Notes under the pieces: generated by a model
Databases searched by the model: none
What the model was told of the DNA's origin: nothing
The model's input: only the letters and a program-made list of their open reading frames with translations
Program-made: the position numbers and the translations under genes
Shown: positions 50,426 to 59,884 of the stretch, one piece after another
How positions within the stretch are numbered: position 1 is the first letter of the stretch
Layout: each line of letters starts with the position of its first letter
DNA from: Flavobacteriales bacterium
GTDB taxonomy: Bacteria > Bacteroidota > Bacteroidia > Flavobacteriales_D > Crocinitomicaceae
Assembly: GCA_947497485.1 (NCBI GenBank)
Contig: CANMHB010000008.1
Location: forward strand, 1-64,000
Direction of reading: 5' to 3'
Length of the DNA: 64,000 nt

Positions 50426-52609
50426 ATGAATCGAAAAATAGGACTATACATTTTTCTCGGTCTTTTTTATACATGTACCTTCTTTGTTTATGCGCAAGAA
50501 AATCAAGAAAAACAGCTCTTATCTCGATTAAAATCAAGTAAATCATCCTTCGAGCGCATTCAAACTCTTGATTTATTGCATAGCTACTATTCAAATCACA
50601 ATCTTCGCGAAAAAAGGAAAACTACAGCTAGTCTTAAAAAGTTAGATTCGCAAGTTTTAGGTGACGTTGAATCATCTATAATCAAATTGAACTTAGCAGA
50701 GCAACTGCTCATCGATGGTGATTTGAAAGAATTTGAAAAACTGTTTTCGAGACATTTGATAAATTATAACTTTTCAGACGTCGTTTTAAATCACCGTAAT
50801 CAAATTTTGAAGTGCCATTTTTACTATTATTTCGGCGGAAAAGACTATAAACAATTGATTCGGTCTGAACTAACTGCAATAAAGAAGACACGAAAGAATA
50901 AGCTTATTTCAGAATCTTATCGGATGTTATCAACCACATTTAAGTGGGATAAACAATTGGATTCAGCTTTGTATTACAGTGAAATAGCAACTGATTTAGC
51001 TTCCCGTTCGAATAGTAAAATTACTTTGTTCCAAGCACTTAAAAATCAAGGTGAAATTCAGAAATACTTTGGGAATAATCGGGAAGCAATTACCAAAGAG
51101 TTAGAGTGTATTCAAGTTTCCAATGAGCTGAAAAATGACCTTTTAAAAAGTTTCGCCTACCGAGACATTGGATTTATTTTGCTAAGCACAGGCAATTCAG
51201 ATGGGGCATACTTATATTTTGAAAGAGCTCTGCAAATTGGTGGTCGAAAACTAGACAATGTGGAAGTTGACAAATTAAGTCTTGCTCAAGCGCTTTGTCG
51301 AATTAATAGCGGAAATCAGAAACAAATAAAATCGAATTTTAAAAACTTATTTGATAACGAATCGATTGAAAAAGACGGTAATTTAAACACATTCAAAGCA
51401 TACGTCCAGGGAAGATTCTTCGAAAGTGAAAAAAACTGGAATTCTGCAATCAATTCTTACAATAAAGCACTTATTTCATTTCAATCACGAAAAGATTTTG
51501 CAAATGTTAGCCTATCGAAACAAAGGATTGGCAACGTATTTCTAAAATTAAAAAAATACCAAGAGGCCGAATTAAATTTAAATGAATCACTAAAAATTTT
51601 ATCGAGATGGCGGAATCTAGACCACACTACAAACGATAATTATCTGCTTTTAGCCCAAATTTATAATTCAACAAATCGAATAAAGGATGCTTTTGACTTC
51701 CAAAAAAAATACATCGATAACCTAAATAAAAACAATTTCTCCCGTGAGGCTGTAATCATTTCAGACTTAACGGAAAGTAACCTTCGAGAAGAGCGAGAAC
51801 AATTCATTAACCTTCAAAAGGCTTCCATTGAAAAAGAAAAAAAAGCAAAAGAGAAACTTGAATCTCAACGAACAAGAAATCTCTTAATTACGGTTATCAT
51901 TGCTTTAACTCTTATTTTGGCACTTGTTATTATGTATTTAAGAACAAAACAAATACGGTCATTACAAGATCAAAAGGAAGCCGAAATGTCTCAAGCATTA
52001 TTGCGAACGCAAATGAATCCTCACTTCGTTTTTAATGCGATGTCGGTAATTCAAAGCTATATTTTCACACACAATCCAGAAAAGTCGTCGAAATTTCTTG
52101 TGAATTTTTCAAAGCTTATGCGCTTAATTTTGGAGAATTCACCAAAGGAGTTTATTTCTCTTGAATTAGAATCAGAGATCCTAGAAAAATATCTGAATAC
52201 ACAAAAACTGCGTTTTGAAGAACGCTTTGAATTTGAAATAGATTTTGACGAAGATTTAATTTTCCAAAAAGCGATGGTTCCACCAATGATTACCCAGCCT
52301 TTTGTTGAAAATGCAATTGAACATGGTCAACTTCATACAGTAGAAAATGGAAAAATATCTGTTTCTGCATCGAGGAATAATGACATGCTTCAAATCGTAA
52401 TTAAAGATAATGGCATCGGTAGAAAAAGTTCTGCGAAAACAAAAAAAATTAAGACGCACAAGAGTATGGCAATAAATATGACTCGTGAGCGAATCGAAAT
52501 TCTGAATCGTAAATATCGATCCAACGGAAACTTAACCATTGAAGATACTGATGCAAAAACAGGTCTCGGGACTCAAGTAACCATTTTGCTTCCTCTTAAA
52601 TTTGAATAA
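50426..52609 (+). CDS. TPR-containing LytS-type sensor histidine kinase
   Basis: 727 aa. Signal peptide ('LYIFLGLFYTCTFFVYAQ'), a periplasmic TPR region (~30-440), a coiled coil, one TM helix (~485-505, 'LLITVIIALTLILALVIMYL'), then a His_kinase domain ('QMNPHFVFNAMSVIQSYIF', phosphoacceptor His in NPHF) and HATPase_c ('MITQPFVENAIEHGQLH', 'IVIKDNGIGRKSS', 'GLGTQVTILLPLKF'). It should sense a periplasmic or envelope signal and phosphorylate the LytTR regulator encoded 11 bp downstream. Confidence 0.92.
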   Translation: MNRKIGLYIFLGLFYTCTFFVYAQENQEKQLLSRLKSSKSSFERIQTLDLLHSYYSNHNLREKRKTTASLKKLDSQVLGDVESSIIKLNLAEQLLIDGDLKEFEKLFSRHLINYNFSDVVLNHRNQILKCHFYYYFGGKDYKQLIRSELTAIKKTRKNKLISESYRMLSTTFKWDKQLDSALYYSEIATDLASRSNSKITLFQALKNQGEIQKYFGNNREAITKELECIQVSNELKNDLLKSFAYRDIGFILLSTGNSDGAYLYFERALQIGGRKLDNVEVDKLSLAQALCRINSGNQKQIKSNFKNLFDNESIEKDGNLNTFKAYVQGRFFESEKNWNSAINSYNKALISFQSRKDFANVSLSKQRIGNVFLKLKKYQEAELNLNESLKILSRWRNLDHTTNDNYLLLAQIYNSTNRIKDAFDFQKKYIDNLNKNNFSREAVIISDLTESNLREEREQFINLQKASIEKEKKAKEKLESQRTRNLLITVIIALTLILALVIMYLRTKQIRSLQDQKEAEMSQALLRTQMNPHFVFNAMSVIQSYIFTHNPEKSSKFLVNFSKLMRLILENSPKEFISLELESEILEKYLNTQKLRFEERFEFEIDFDEDLIFQKAMVPPMITQPFVENAIEHGQLHTVENGKISVSASRNNDMLQIVIKDNGIGRKSSAKTKKIKTHKSMAINMTRERIEILNRKYRSNGNLTIEDTDAKTGLGTQVTILLPLKFE

Positions 52610-52620
52610 ATACATAAATT

Positions 52621-53364
52621 ATGCGAAAAGTTTTAATAATTGATGACGAAAAACCAACAAGGGAACTTATAAAACGAATGCTCGAATCATTCAATTTAAA
52701 TATCTCAATTTATACCGATGGTGAAAACGTTGCCACAGGAGTGAAAGCAATTGAGCAAATAGAACCTGATCTTGTTTTACTCGATATTCAAATGCCGGAT
52801 GGCAATGGCTTTGATGTGCTTAAACAAACAAGTTATAAGAACTTTCAAGTCATTTTCATCACCGCTTTTCAGGAGTTTGCCATTCAAGCCATTAAATTTA
52901 GTGCCCTTGATTACATCCTTAAACCTATCGATATGGAAGAATTGCAAAGTTCTATCACTCGGGCATTGGAATCGATTACAGAAAAAATTGATGAAAGCCA
53001 ATATAGTGCTTTGCAGAATAATATTCAACCTCAACAAAAGAAGAAACTGGTATTGAAAACATTAGAAAGCATTCACATTGTCGACATTGAAAATATTATT
53101 CGCTGTGAAGCAGACAAAAACTACACCTCTTTTTATCTTGCTGACGGCAAACGAATCATTGTATCAAAAACATTGAAAGATTACGATATTCTTTTATCAG
53201 GACATAACTTTTTTAGGGCACAACAATCGCATTTGATTAACGTAAATTTCATCGATCGTTATGACAAACATGATGGGGGTTCCGTAATTATGAAGGATGG
53301 TGCAGAAGTGCCGTTATCACCAGCAAAAAAAGATCAATTTTTCCGACTTCTGGAAAATCTATAA
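52621..53364 (+). CDS. LytTR-family response regulator
   Basis: 247 aa. Receiver domain (1-~120) with acidic pocket 'IIDDEKPTRELI', phosphoacceptor Asp55 in 'LVLLDIQMPDGNGFDVL', and 'FITAF...DYILKPI' with the conserved Lys. LytTR DNA-binding domain from ~140 ('IIRCEADKNYTSFYLADGKR', 'FFRAQQSHLINVNFIDRY'). It is the partner of the preceding kinase. Its last bases overlap the end of the converging gene by 6 bp. Confidence 0.95.
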   Translation: MRKVLIIDDEKPTRELIKRMLESFNLNISIYTDGENVATGVKAIEQIEPDLVLLDIQMPDGNGFDVLKQTSYKNFQVIFITAFQEFAIQAIKFSALDYILKPIDMEELQSSITRALESITEKIDESQYSALQNNIQPQQKKKLVLKTLESIHIVDIENIIRCEADKNYTSFYLADGKRIIVSKTLKDYDILLSGHNFFRAQQSHLINVNFIDRYDKHDGGSVIMKDGAEVPLSPAKKDQFFRLLENL

Positions 53365-54504
53365 TTGATTTAATGCCTGATCTAAATCTGCGATTAGGTC
53401 CTCTGCGTCTTCTATACCAACACTCAATCGAATGAGTGAGTCTACCACTCCACTTTGCTCGCGAACTTCTTTTGGAATAGAGGCGTGTGTCATCGTTGCT
53501 GGATGGCCAATTAGCGATTCAACTCCTCCTAACGATTCGGCCAATGCGAATAATTCAACTTTTTTGACAATCTCTAAGGCGTCCTCTAGTTTATTCCCTT
53601 TAATCGTAAATGATATCATTCCGCCGAAGTCTTTCATTTGTTTTTTTGCAACTTCGTGATTCGGATGTGATTCAAAACCAGGCCAGTAAACTCGGTCAAC
53701 CTTTACGTGATTTTTTAAATATTCAGCGATAATCTTTCCGTTTTCGCAGTGGCGCTGCATTCTTAAATGAAGGGTTTTTATTCCTCTTAACACCAAAAAT
53801 GAATCCATTGGACCCGTTACCGCACCAGAAGAATTTTGGATTCGATACATTTCTTTGGCAATGTCATCATTTGATGTAATCAAGGCTCCCATAACAACAT
53901 CTGAGTGTCCCCCTAAATATTTAGTTGCTGAATGCATCACAATGTCTGCTCCAAGATCTAGAGGCGTCTGTAAATAGGGTGTTGCAAATGTATTGTCAAC
54001 AGCTAGCATTGCTCCAGCCTTTTTGGCTAATTTCGACATAGCTGAAATATCAACTATATTCATCATCGGATTAGTAGGTGTTTCAACCCAGATTAGTTTG
54101 GTGTTTTCATTTAACATTGCTTCAACCTCGCTTGGGTTTTGCATATTGACAAAGTGAAACTTTAATCCGTATTTCTCAAAAATGGTTTTGAAAATTCGAT
54201 AAGACCCTCCGTATAAATCGTTCGTTGAGATTACCTCATCACCAGGATTCAACATTTTGATTACACAATCAATTGCTGCAAGTCCTGAACCAAAACAAGC
54301 CCCGTGTTTACCATTTTCGATAGCTGCTAAGTTTTTCTCTAACGCGTGACGAGTAGGGTTTAAAGTGCGTGAATATTCATATCCCTTGTGGTTCCCAACT
54401 CCTTCCTGAACATACGTAGAGGTTTGATAAATTGGAGTCATAATAGCTCCTGTCGCTGGATCTGGTTGCACGCCTGCATGAATGGCTTTGGTTCCGAATT
54501 TCAT
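53359..54504 (-). CDS. Cystathionine gamma-synthase/lyase-type PLP enzyme
   Basis: 381 aa, the length of the Cys/Met metabolism PLP family. Motifs: 'YEYSRTLNPTRHALEKNLAA', 'GDEVISTNDLYGGSYRIF', 'AVDNTFATPYLQTPLDLGAD', the PLP-lysine in 'MHSATKYLGGHSDVVMG', and the C-terminal 'SLGGVESLIGHPATMTHASI'. It either builds cystathionine from an activated homoserine or cleaves it; sequence alone does not settle which. TAATTTTG (plus 54521-54528, minus strand) is a likely -7 box 16 bp upstream. It converges with the LytTR gene. Confidence 0.92.
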   Translation of the reverse strand: MKFGTKAIHAGVQPDPATGAIMTPIYQTSTYVQEGVGNHKGYEYSRTLNPTRHALEKNLAAIENGKHGACFGSGLAAIDCVIKMLNPGDEVISTNDLYGGSYRIFKTIFEKYGLKFHFVNMQNPSEVEAMLNENTKLIWVETPTNPMMNIVDISAMSKLAKKAGAMLAVDNTFATPYLQTPLDLGADIVMHSATKYLGGHSDVVMGALITSNDDIAKEMYRIQNSSGAVTGPMDSFLVLRGIKTLHLRMQRHCENGKIIAEYLKNHVKVDRVYWPGFESHPNHEVAKKQMKDFGGMISFTIKGNKLEDALEIVKKVELFALAESLGGVESLIGHPATMTHASIPKEVREQSGVVDSLIRLSVGIEDAEDLIADLDQALNQL

Positions 54505-54562
54505 CTGAAAAAATTTTAGACAAAATTAATAGATTACATAAAAGCGGAAGGAAATAATTTAA

Positions 54563-54913
54563 TTAAAGATTTAATTCTTTGGAAGGATCCCAAAACAAAT
54601 CGGAAAAATGAACGACTATATCATTTTCGATTGTCACACCTTCTTCATTTAATAGCTCTTGCATCTGTGTTGGTGTTTTAAAATGATTTTTTCCAGATAA
54701 AAGCCCTACCCTATTGACCACTCGATGTGCTGGGACATCATTCAAAACATGTGAAGCATTCATCGCCCAACCAACCATTCTAGAAGATTTTTTCGACCCC
54801 AAAAATTTAGCAATAGCTCCGTAAGAAGTTACCCTACCTTCTGGAATTAATCGAACGACCTGATAAACTTGTTCAAAGAAATCGTTTGTTCTATGGTTTA
54901 ATGATGAAATCAC
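54563..54913 (-). CDS. MGMT-family protein with Ala in place of the alkyl-acceptor Cys (ATL-like)
   Basis: About 116 aa from the GTG at 54913; the track start at 54976 adds 21 residues unlike the family. The DNA-binding domain of O6-alkylguanine transferases is clear: 'FFEQVYQVVRLIPEGRVTSY', 'GAIAKFLG', 'RMVGWAMN' and 'DVPAHRVVNRVGLLSGKNHF'. The acceptor motif PCHRV reads PAHRV, so it cannot accept alkyl groups. Alkyltransferase-like proteins bind O6-alkylguanine and hand the lesion to nucleotide excision repair; this is the inferred role. Confidence 0.82.
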   Translation of the reverse strand: MISSLNHRTNDFFEQVYQVVRLIPEGRVTSYGAIAKFLGSKKSSRMVGWAMNASHVLNDVPAHRVVNRVGLLSGKNHFKTPTQMQELLNEEGVTIENDIVVHFSDLFWDPSKELNL

Positions 54914-55058
54914 AAAGCAAAGATATAAATGGATTACATAAATTCCTTCTAGATCTTCTTTCGGATAAAGCCTCAATATTTCTCGATTTATAGTATTTTG
55001 TAACGTATTTAAATCTAAAAGTTTATTATACTTTTATGTTAGTTTATAAATTCAAACC

Positions 55059-55547
55059 ATGAAAAATCTTTTGAAGTATCTCGCATTTATTTGTTTTCTA
55101 TTTTGTCTATCAACTGTAAACGGTCAAAAGGGATGGAAAAAATTTAATTCTAAAAAAGATGGTTACGAATTATTATTGCCTTCCTCTTTTGAATTAGGTC
55201 CTCGATTATCCAGCGGAATTATTCAATGGTTTAGTGACTCTACTCATTCAGATATTCAAATGTGGATTGAAGTAGATTCAAATTCAAAAAAATCGGCTGT
55301 TCTATTCGTAGAACATCAAGAAGGTTTTTCAAATATTGATTTTAAAAAACTAGATACTAATTCGTTTGTGATTTCAGGTTCTCAAAGTATTGGTTTGAGT
55401 GAAAATAGTTTCTGCTTTGAGAAATGTTTAATCAAAGATGATTTCGTTTGTATATTGCGGATTTTGTATACCGGGGCGAGCAAAGCTTTTCTTGAAAAAA
55501 ACGTAAATAAAATTTCGGATTCTTTCAATTCAATTGCAAAAAAATAA
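55059..55547 (+). CDS. Small secreted protein of unknown function
   Basis: 162 aa with a signal peptide ('YLAFICFLFCLSTVNGQKG'). The mature part has alternating strands ('SGIIQWFSDSTHSDIQMWIE', 'SAVLFVEHQEGF', 'FVCILRILYTGASKAFLEKN') and resembles the general form of small PsbP/lipoprotein-like folds, but I recognise no family. It stands alone between the MGMT-like gene and the ferredoxin reductase gene. Confidence 0.65.
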   Translation: MKNLLKYLAFICFLFCLSTVNGQKGWKKFNSKKDGYELLLPSSFELGPRLSSGIIQWFSDSTHSDIQMWIEVDSNSKKSAVLFVEHQEGFSNIDFKKLDTNSFVISGSQSIGLSENSFCFEKCLIKDDFVCILRILYTGASKAFLEKNVNKISDSFNSIAKK

Positions 55548-55652
55548 AGGTAAATGGGGTTTTTAAGTCGTTTAGTTCAACTTCAAGGGGAGGTTTGATT
55601 TATTTACTGGCAAACATTTTCGGCATTTCAATGTTTGCATTTGGACAATGAT

Positions 55653-55660
55653 TATCTTTG
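55653..55660 (+). promoter_or_regulatory. -7 box before the ferredoxin-NADP reductase gene
   Basis: TATCTTTG matches TANNTTTG, 24 bp before the ATG. A TTTG at 55634-55637 is only 15 bp upstream, shorter than the usual 19-20, so only the -7 element is claimed. Confidence 0.45.
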
Positions 55661-55684
55661 CAACGTTTTTTTTAGATCACATCA

Positions 55685-56695
55685 ATGATTCAAACAGATA
55701 TTATTATAATCGGCGCCGGACCCGTTGGTTTATTTACAGTTTTCGAGGCAGGACTTTTAAAGTTAAAATGCCATTTAATTGATTCTTTGCCACAAGCAGG
55801 AGGACAATGTTCTGAAATTTATCCCAAAAAACCCATTTACGACATTCCAGGATTTCCATCTATTTTGGCTGGAGAATTAATTGACAATTTAATGGAGCAA
55901 GCTGCGCCTTTCAAACCTGGATTTACACTTGGTGAAGCAGCTTTGTCTATAGAAAAGACAAACGAAAACAAGTTCATTGTTACGACCGTTAAAGGAACTA
56001 AACACGAGGCTCCAATCGTAATAATTGCTGGTGGACTAGGTGTATTTGAACCAAGAAAACCACCTATTTCCAATATTTCTGATTTCGAAGATAAAGGAGT
56101 TGAATATATCATTAAAGATCCGGAATTCTATCGCGGCAAACGATGTGTAATTGCCGGAGGAGGAGATTCTGCTTTGGATTGGTCTATCTTTTTAACTGAA
56201 AATAAAATTGCAAGTGAAGTCGTTTTGGTTCATCGAAGCAGCTCGTTCAGAGGTCACTTGGATTCAGTTCAAAAAGTAATCGATTTAGCCGAAAAAGGTG
56301 AAATTCGATTGATAACAGAAGCTGAAGTCACAGGTCTTTCAGGAAATGACCAACTTGACAAAGCGATCGTAACACATCAAAAAGATGGTGAAATTGCCAT
56401 CGAAACGGATCATTTTATTCCATTATTTGGATTGAAACCAAGCTTGGGGCCAATTGCAGATTGGGGGTTAGAAATCGAAAAGAATGCGATCAAGGTTGAT
56501 ACACTTGATTATTCCACAAATATTCCAGGAATTTATGCAGTTGGTGATGTAAATACATACGAGAATAAATTGAAACTTATTTTGTGTGGTTTCCATGAAG
56601 GGACGTTGGCTGTTCAATCTGCTTTTGCCAGAATTCATCCTGACAAGAAAAACGTTTTAAAATATACAACCGTCAACGGTATTCAAGGATTTTAA
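55685..56695 (+). CDS. Ferredoxin--NADP reductase, thioredoxin-reductase-like
   Basis: 336 aa. Two Rossmann motifs: 'IIIGAGPVGLFTVFEAGLL' for FAD and 'CVIAGGGDSALDWSIFL' for NAD(P)H. 'QAGGQCSEIYPKKPIYDIPG' is the usual block of this subgroup. The CxxC redox pair of true thioredoxin reductases is absent, which fits the TrxR-like FNR type that moves electrons between NADPH and ferredoxin or flavodoxin. The C-terminal 'GIYAVGDVNTYENKLKLI' is standard. A rhodanese gene follows 12 bp later. Confidence 0.88.
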   Translation: MIQTDIIIIGAGPVGLFTVFEAGLLKLKCHLIDSLPQAGGQCSEIYPKKPIYDIPGFPSILAGELIDNLMEQAAPFKPGFTLGEAALSIEKTNENKFIVTTVKGTKHEAPIVIIAGGLGVFEPRKPPISNISDFEDKGVEYIIKDPEFYRGKRCVIAGGGDSALDWSIFLTENKIASEVVLVHRSSSFRGHLDSVQKVIDLAEKGEIRLITEAEVTGLSGNDQLDKAIVTHQKDGEIAIETDHFIPLFGLKPSLGPIADWGLEIEKNAIKVDTLDYSTNIPGIYAVGDVNTYENKLKLILCGFHEGTLAVQSAFARIHPDKKNVLKYTTVNGIQGF

Positions 56696-56707
56696 AATTA
56701 ATTGTTT

Positions 56708-57010
56708 ATGAAAACGATTACAGTTCAAGAGCTTAAAAAATTAATAGATCAAAACGCCGATTTTCAATTGATTGATGTGCGTGAGCCGCATGAATATGAA
56801 GATGCAAATATTGGTGGTTATTTGATTCCATTGGGTGAAATTCCTGTTCGTTTTGAAGAAATCAGCAAAGAAAAACAAGTGATCATGCAATGCCGTTCAG
56901 GGGCTCGAAGTGCCAACGCCGCCATGTATCTTGAACAAAATCACGGGTATTCGAATCTTTACAACCTTGAAGGTGGAATTCTTGCTTGGATTAGTGCTTT
57001 TGGGGAATAA
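56708..57010 (+). CDS. Rhodanese-like domain protein
   Basis: About 100 aa from the ATG at 56708; the track begins at a TTG two codons upstream. Single rhodanese domain: 'FQLIDVREPHEYEDANIGGY', the active-site Cys loop 'VIMQCRSGARSANAAMYL', and 'NLEGGILAWISAFGE'. A cytosolic sulfurtransferase that carries a persulfide on the Cys. Co-transcription with the ferredoxin reductase (12-bp gap) suggests a shared role in sulfur or Fe-S chemistry, which is inference. Confidence 0.9.
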   Translation: MKTITVQELKKLIDQNADFQLIDVREPHEYEDANIGGYLIPLGEIPVRFEEISKEKQVIMQCRSGARSANAAMYLEQNHGYSNLYNLEGGILAWISAFGE

Positions 57011-57016
57011 TTAATT

Positions 57017-57024
57017 TATCTTTG
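57017..57024 (+). promoter_or_regulatory. -7 box directly before the sensor kinase start
   Basis: TATCTTTG matches TANNTTTG and ends 4 bp before the GTG start at 57029, implying a leaderless transcript if used. No -33 TTG at 19-20 bp. Confidence 0.4.
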
Positions 57025-57028
57025 GTTT

Positions 57029-58369
57029 GTGAATCGTCAAACCATCAATGCTGTTGTTCTTCTTGGAGTTCTTTCCCTTGCGAGCATCTTAATTGTTCAA
57101 TTGGTTTGGGTAAGAAAGACGCTTGAAATGCAAGAAAAAAACATTGCTATTCAAGAAAAAGAAGATAGTCTAAACCTAAATTCTTTCTCAGAAAGTTCCA
57201 TTATTGCATTGAAAAACGTGTTGGAGGAAATTCAAAAAACCTCAACGGATAGCCTTGACACCTATGGAACGGTTCGACAAGTCAGAAACAATCAATTTAC
57301 AGTTGATTTAAGTGAGGAACTTCAGCCTTTTTACCTTGAAACGTTGTTACAAAAAGAGTTTTATAACCAAAACATTCATCAAGATTTCATCTATGGTATT
57401 TATGATTGTTTTACTGACTCCATTTTCTTAAGTAAAATCATCCATTTTTCGAAGGACGAGGCATATATCGTTACTAAAGATTCAATTCCTGGCATTAGTG
57501 CTGAAAAATTAGACTTGAAAAAAGACGGGCATTATTTTACTGTATTTTTTCCGAATGTGATGGCTAAATCAATAAAACCAGCGGTATTTATTTCGCCTTG
57601 GATTTATATTTCAATTATCATTGTGTTGGTTCTCGTATTTTTTGGTTACAGTTTGGCTATTATTATCCGTCAGAAAAGGTTGTCAGAAGTAAAGAATGAC
57701 TTCATTAATAATATGACGCACGAATTAAAAACACCAATTTCTACCATTAGTCTTTCTAGTGAAATGCTAATGCGAATGGATTTAAACGAAGATCCTGAGA
57801 AAATTAGGAAATACGCCGGTATCATTTACAAAGAAAACAAACGACTCGAAAATCAAGTAGAACGTGTCTTGAATGTGGCCAAACTAGACAAGGACCAAGT
57901 TATTCTCAACAAAGAAAATTTCAACGTACACGAACTGTTACTTGAAGTAAAGGAGAATTTTGAATTCAATCAAATGAATCAAGGTGGAAAAATAGATTTA
58001 CATTGTGATGCTTCAATTTGGCAAATACAGGCAGATCCCGTTCATTTGACCAATGTGGTTTATAACCTATTGGATAATGCTGCTAAATATTGTACAACCA
58101 TCCCCGAAATAGTTATTTCCACTCGAAATGATAAGCAGAACCTGATCATTGAAATCAGTGATAATGGAATTGGTATAAAGCGTGAGGATTTGAAGATGAT
58201 TTTCGATAAATTTTATCGGGTCCCAACTGGCAATGTTCACAATGTAAAAGGCTTTGGACTAGGGTTATATTACGTTAAGCTCATCATTGAAGCACACGAA
58301 GGAAAGATAGACGTAAAAAGTGCATTAAACAAAGGAACAACATTTAGTATCTCTTTGCCTCTAAATTGA
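57029..58369 (+). CDS. Sensor histidine kinase (no adjacent response regulator)
   Basis: 446 aa, starting at GTG; the next Met would remove TM1. Two TM helices (~8-28 'AVVLLGVLSLASILIVQLVW' and ~190-212 'ISIIIVLVLVFFGYSLAIII') enclose a periplasmic domain of ~160 residues. HisKA 'FINNMTHELKTPISTISLSS' holds the phosphorylated His, and HATPase_c has 'VVYNLLDNAAKYCTT', 'IEISDNGIGIKREDL' and 'GFGLGLYYVKLIIEAHEGKI'. The gene 3' to it is on the other strand and its upstream neighbour is a rhodanese, so its regulator must be encoded elsewhere. Confidence 0.92.
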   Translation: MNRQTINAVVLLGVLSLASILIVQLVWVRKTLEMQEKNIAIQEKEDSLNLNSFSESSIIALKNVLEEIQKTSTDSLDTYGTVRQVRNNQFTVDLSEELQPFYLETLLQKEFYNQNIHQDFIYGIYDCFTDSIFLSKIIHFSKDEAYIVTKDSIPGISAEKLDLKKDGHYFTVFFPNVMAKSIKPAVFISPWIYISIIIVLVLVFFGYSLAIIIRQKRLSEVKNDFINNMTHELKTPISTISLSSEMLMRMDLNEDPEKIRKYAGIIYKENKRLENQVERVLNVAKLDKDQVILNKENFNVHELLLEVKENFEFNQMNQGGKIDLHCDASIWQIQADPVHLTNVVYNLLDNAAKYCTTIPEIVISTRNDKQNLIIEISDNGIGIKREDLKMIFDKFYRVPTGNVHNVKGFGLGLYYVKLIIEAHEGKIDVKSALNKGTTFSISLPLN

Positions 58370-58384
58370 TTTATCTGACTGAAA

Positions 58385-59881
58385 TCATGGGATTTTCAAT
58401 CGCTGACCTGGTCTAATAATATCACTTCGCAGACCATTGTGCGATTTTAATTTTACAACTGAGACTTTAAATTTTCGAGCGATTTCAGACAATGTATCTC
58501 CCGATTTAACAACATATGTTTTTTGAACCTGAACTGTTTTTTTCTTTGGTTTCGGAACATCATTTATAACTTCAGGCTTTTTTTCAATCAGCGTGGAATC
58601 AGATTTGTCGATTGAGGGGATTTCTGTTGAGTCAACTTTAAAATAATTTTTACCTGTAACGGTATATTCTGAAATGGAATTATTCTTTTTGAATAAATCG
58701 ATCGAATTCATAAATGAATTATAGATCATTTCTCCCTTTATATCGTATCCCTTCTTGGTAAGATGAATGCAATCTTTTTGGGCGTACCCCTCATCATACC
58801 AAGTTCTGATTGTTTTCAAACCACCTGCAAGGTCATACCAATTCCAAAACAAACAATCATTTTTACGCGAAATAGAGTCCATTAAATCTCGAAAATCAAC
58901 TCCTGCCGTGATATATTTTCCTTTATAATATAAGTCTTGAGTTGATGTTAAAACAATTAAAATTTCGGGATTAATCTCTCTGAACTTTCGTATCGCCTTT
59001 TCAATCTGACCTTGTAAATCACTTTCAATTTTATTCGTATATAAAATATCATTGGTTCCAAAATCAAGAAAAACGACATCCGGTTTAAGAATTGCCGCTT
59101 GTTCAGGTAATTTCTCAAGGATCAACATTGCACGATGCGCAGCTGCACCAACTCCCGTTGAATGATAAACAATGCCTGTGTTTTGCTCATTTTCAATCGA
59201 CATCCCATAAAATCTAAATCTTTTTCCTTTCGGGTTAGATTTCACTTTCAATTCAATCTGTTGAATTGCTTCAGACCAAACAAAACTCATTCCGTAAGGA
59301 AAATAATTTAAATCATTCTTTTTCTTGTCTATCAGTTGATTATTAAATAAAACAGCAACATCATTTGAAATAGAATCATTTTCAAAAAATAAATAAATGC
59401 GGTGATTATTAGGTGCAATTTCATCTTTGAATTTAAAGCTTAGATTTGCGTTCGTATCTGATGTTTCGACTGTCATTCCGCAAATGCCCAGTGGAAGTTC
59501 TGCTTTTCTTCCCATAAAGCTTTTATTAAACTTCCATTTTCCTGTATATGTGGATGCATAATTTATTGATGAATACGTATTTGCTGCACCGTAGTTAAAA
59601 ATCAATCCACGACCACCCGATCCGAATTTATTGTGGAATTTTTTCCTTGCGACTGTTGTTGGATATTCCGCTTGAATGTGACTTCCACCATAATGAATAA
59701 AGACAAGTTTATCCTTATAAACATTTTCAAAATGATTTGCAAGTTTCTTAATGGTAGAATTTGAGTAGAACTGAATGTAGGCGTAGGAAGTGTCGACTTT
59801 CAATATCGAAGGATAATCCAAATTTTGAGCAAAGAAAAACGATTGAATGAATAAGACGAAAACTAAAATTAGGTTCTTCAT
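58385..59881 (-). CDS. SGNH/GDSL-type esterase with C-terminal LysM
   Basis: 498 aa. Signal peptide ('LILVFVLFIQSFFFAQ'). The SGNH domain carries the nucleophilic Ser in 'FIHYGGSHIQAEYP', where G replaces the usual D (GDSH); block III 'VFLDFGTNDILY'; and block V 'DCIHLTKKGY' with the D-x-x-H pair. A Pro/Lys linker (~425-450) leads to a LysM domain at the end ('YVVKSGDTLSEIARKFKVSV', 'NGLRSDIIRPGQRLKI') that binds peptidoglycan or chitin-like glycans. It is the last gene of the operon with the DHHW and MBOAT genes (3-bp gap). Probably adds or removes acetyl groups on wall-associated glycans. Confidence 0.85.
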   Translation of the reverse strand: MKNLILVFVLFIQSFFFAQNLDYPSILKVDTSYAYIQFYSNSTIKKLANHFENVYKDKLVFIHYGGSHIQAEYPTTVARKKFHNKFGSGGRGLIFNYGAANTYSSINYASTYTGKWKFNKSFMGRKAELPLGICGMTVETSDTNANLSFKFKDEIAPNNHRIYLFFENDSISNDVAVLFNNQLIDKKKNDLNYFPYGMSFVWSEAIQQIELKVKSNPKGKRFRFYGMSIENEQNTGIVYHSTGVGAAAHRAMLILEKLPEQAAILKPDVVFLDFGTNDILYTNKIESDLQGQIEKAIRKFREINPEILIVLTSTQDLYYKGKYITAGVDFRDLMDSISRKNDCLFWNWYDLAGGLKTIRTWYDEGYAQKDCIHLTKKGYDIKGEMIYNSFMNSIDLFKKNNSISEYTVTGKNYFKVDSTEIPSIDKSDSTLIEKKPEVINDVPKPKKKTVQVQKTYVVKSGDTLSEIARKFKVSVVKLKSHNGLRSDIIRPGQRLKIP

Positions 59882-59884
59882 TCG

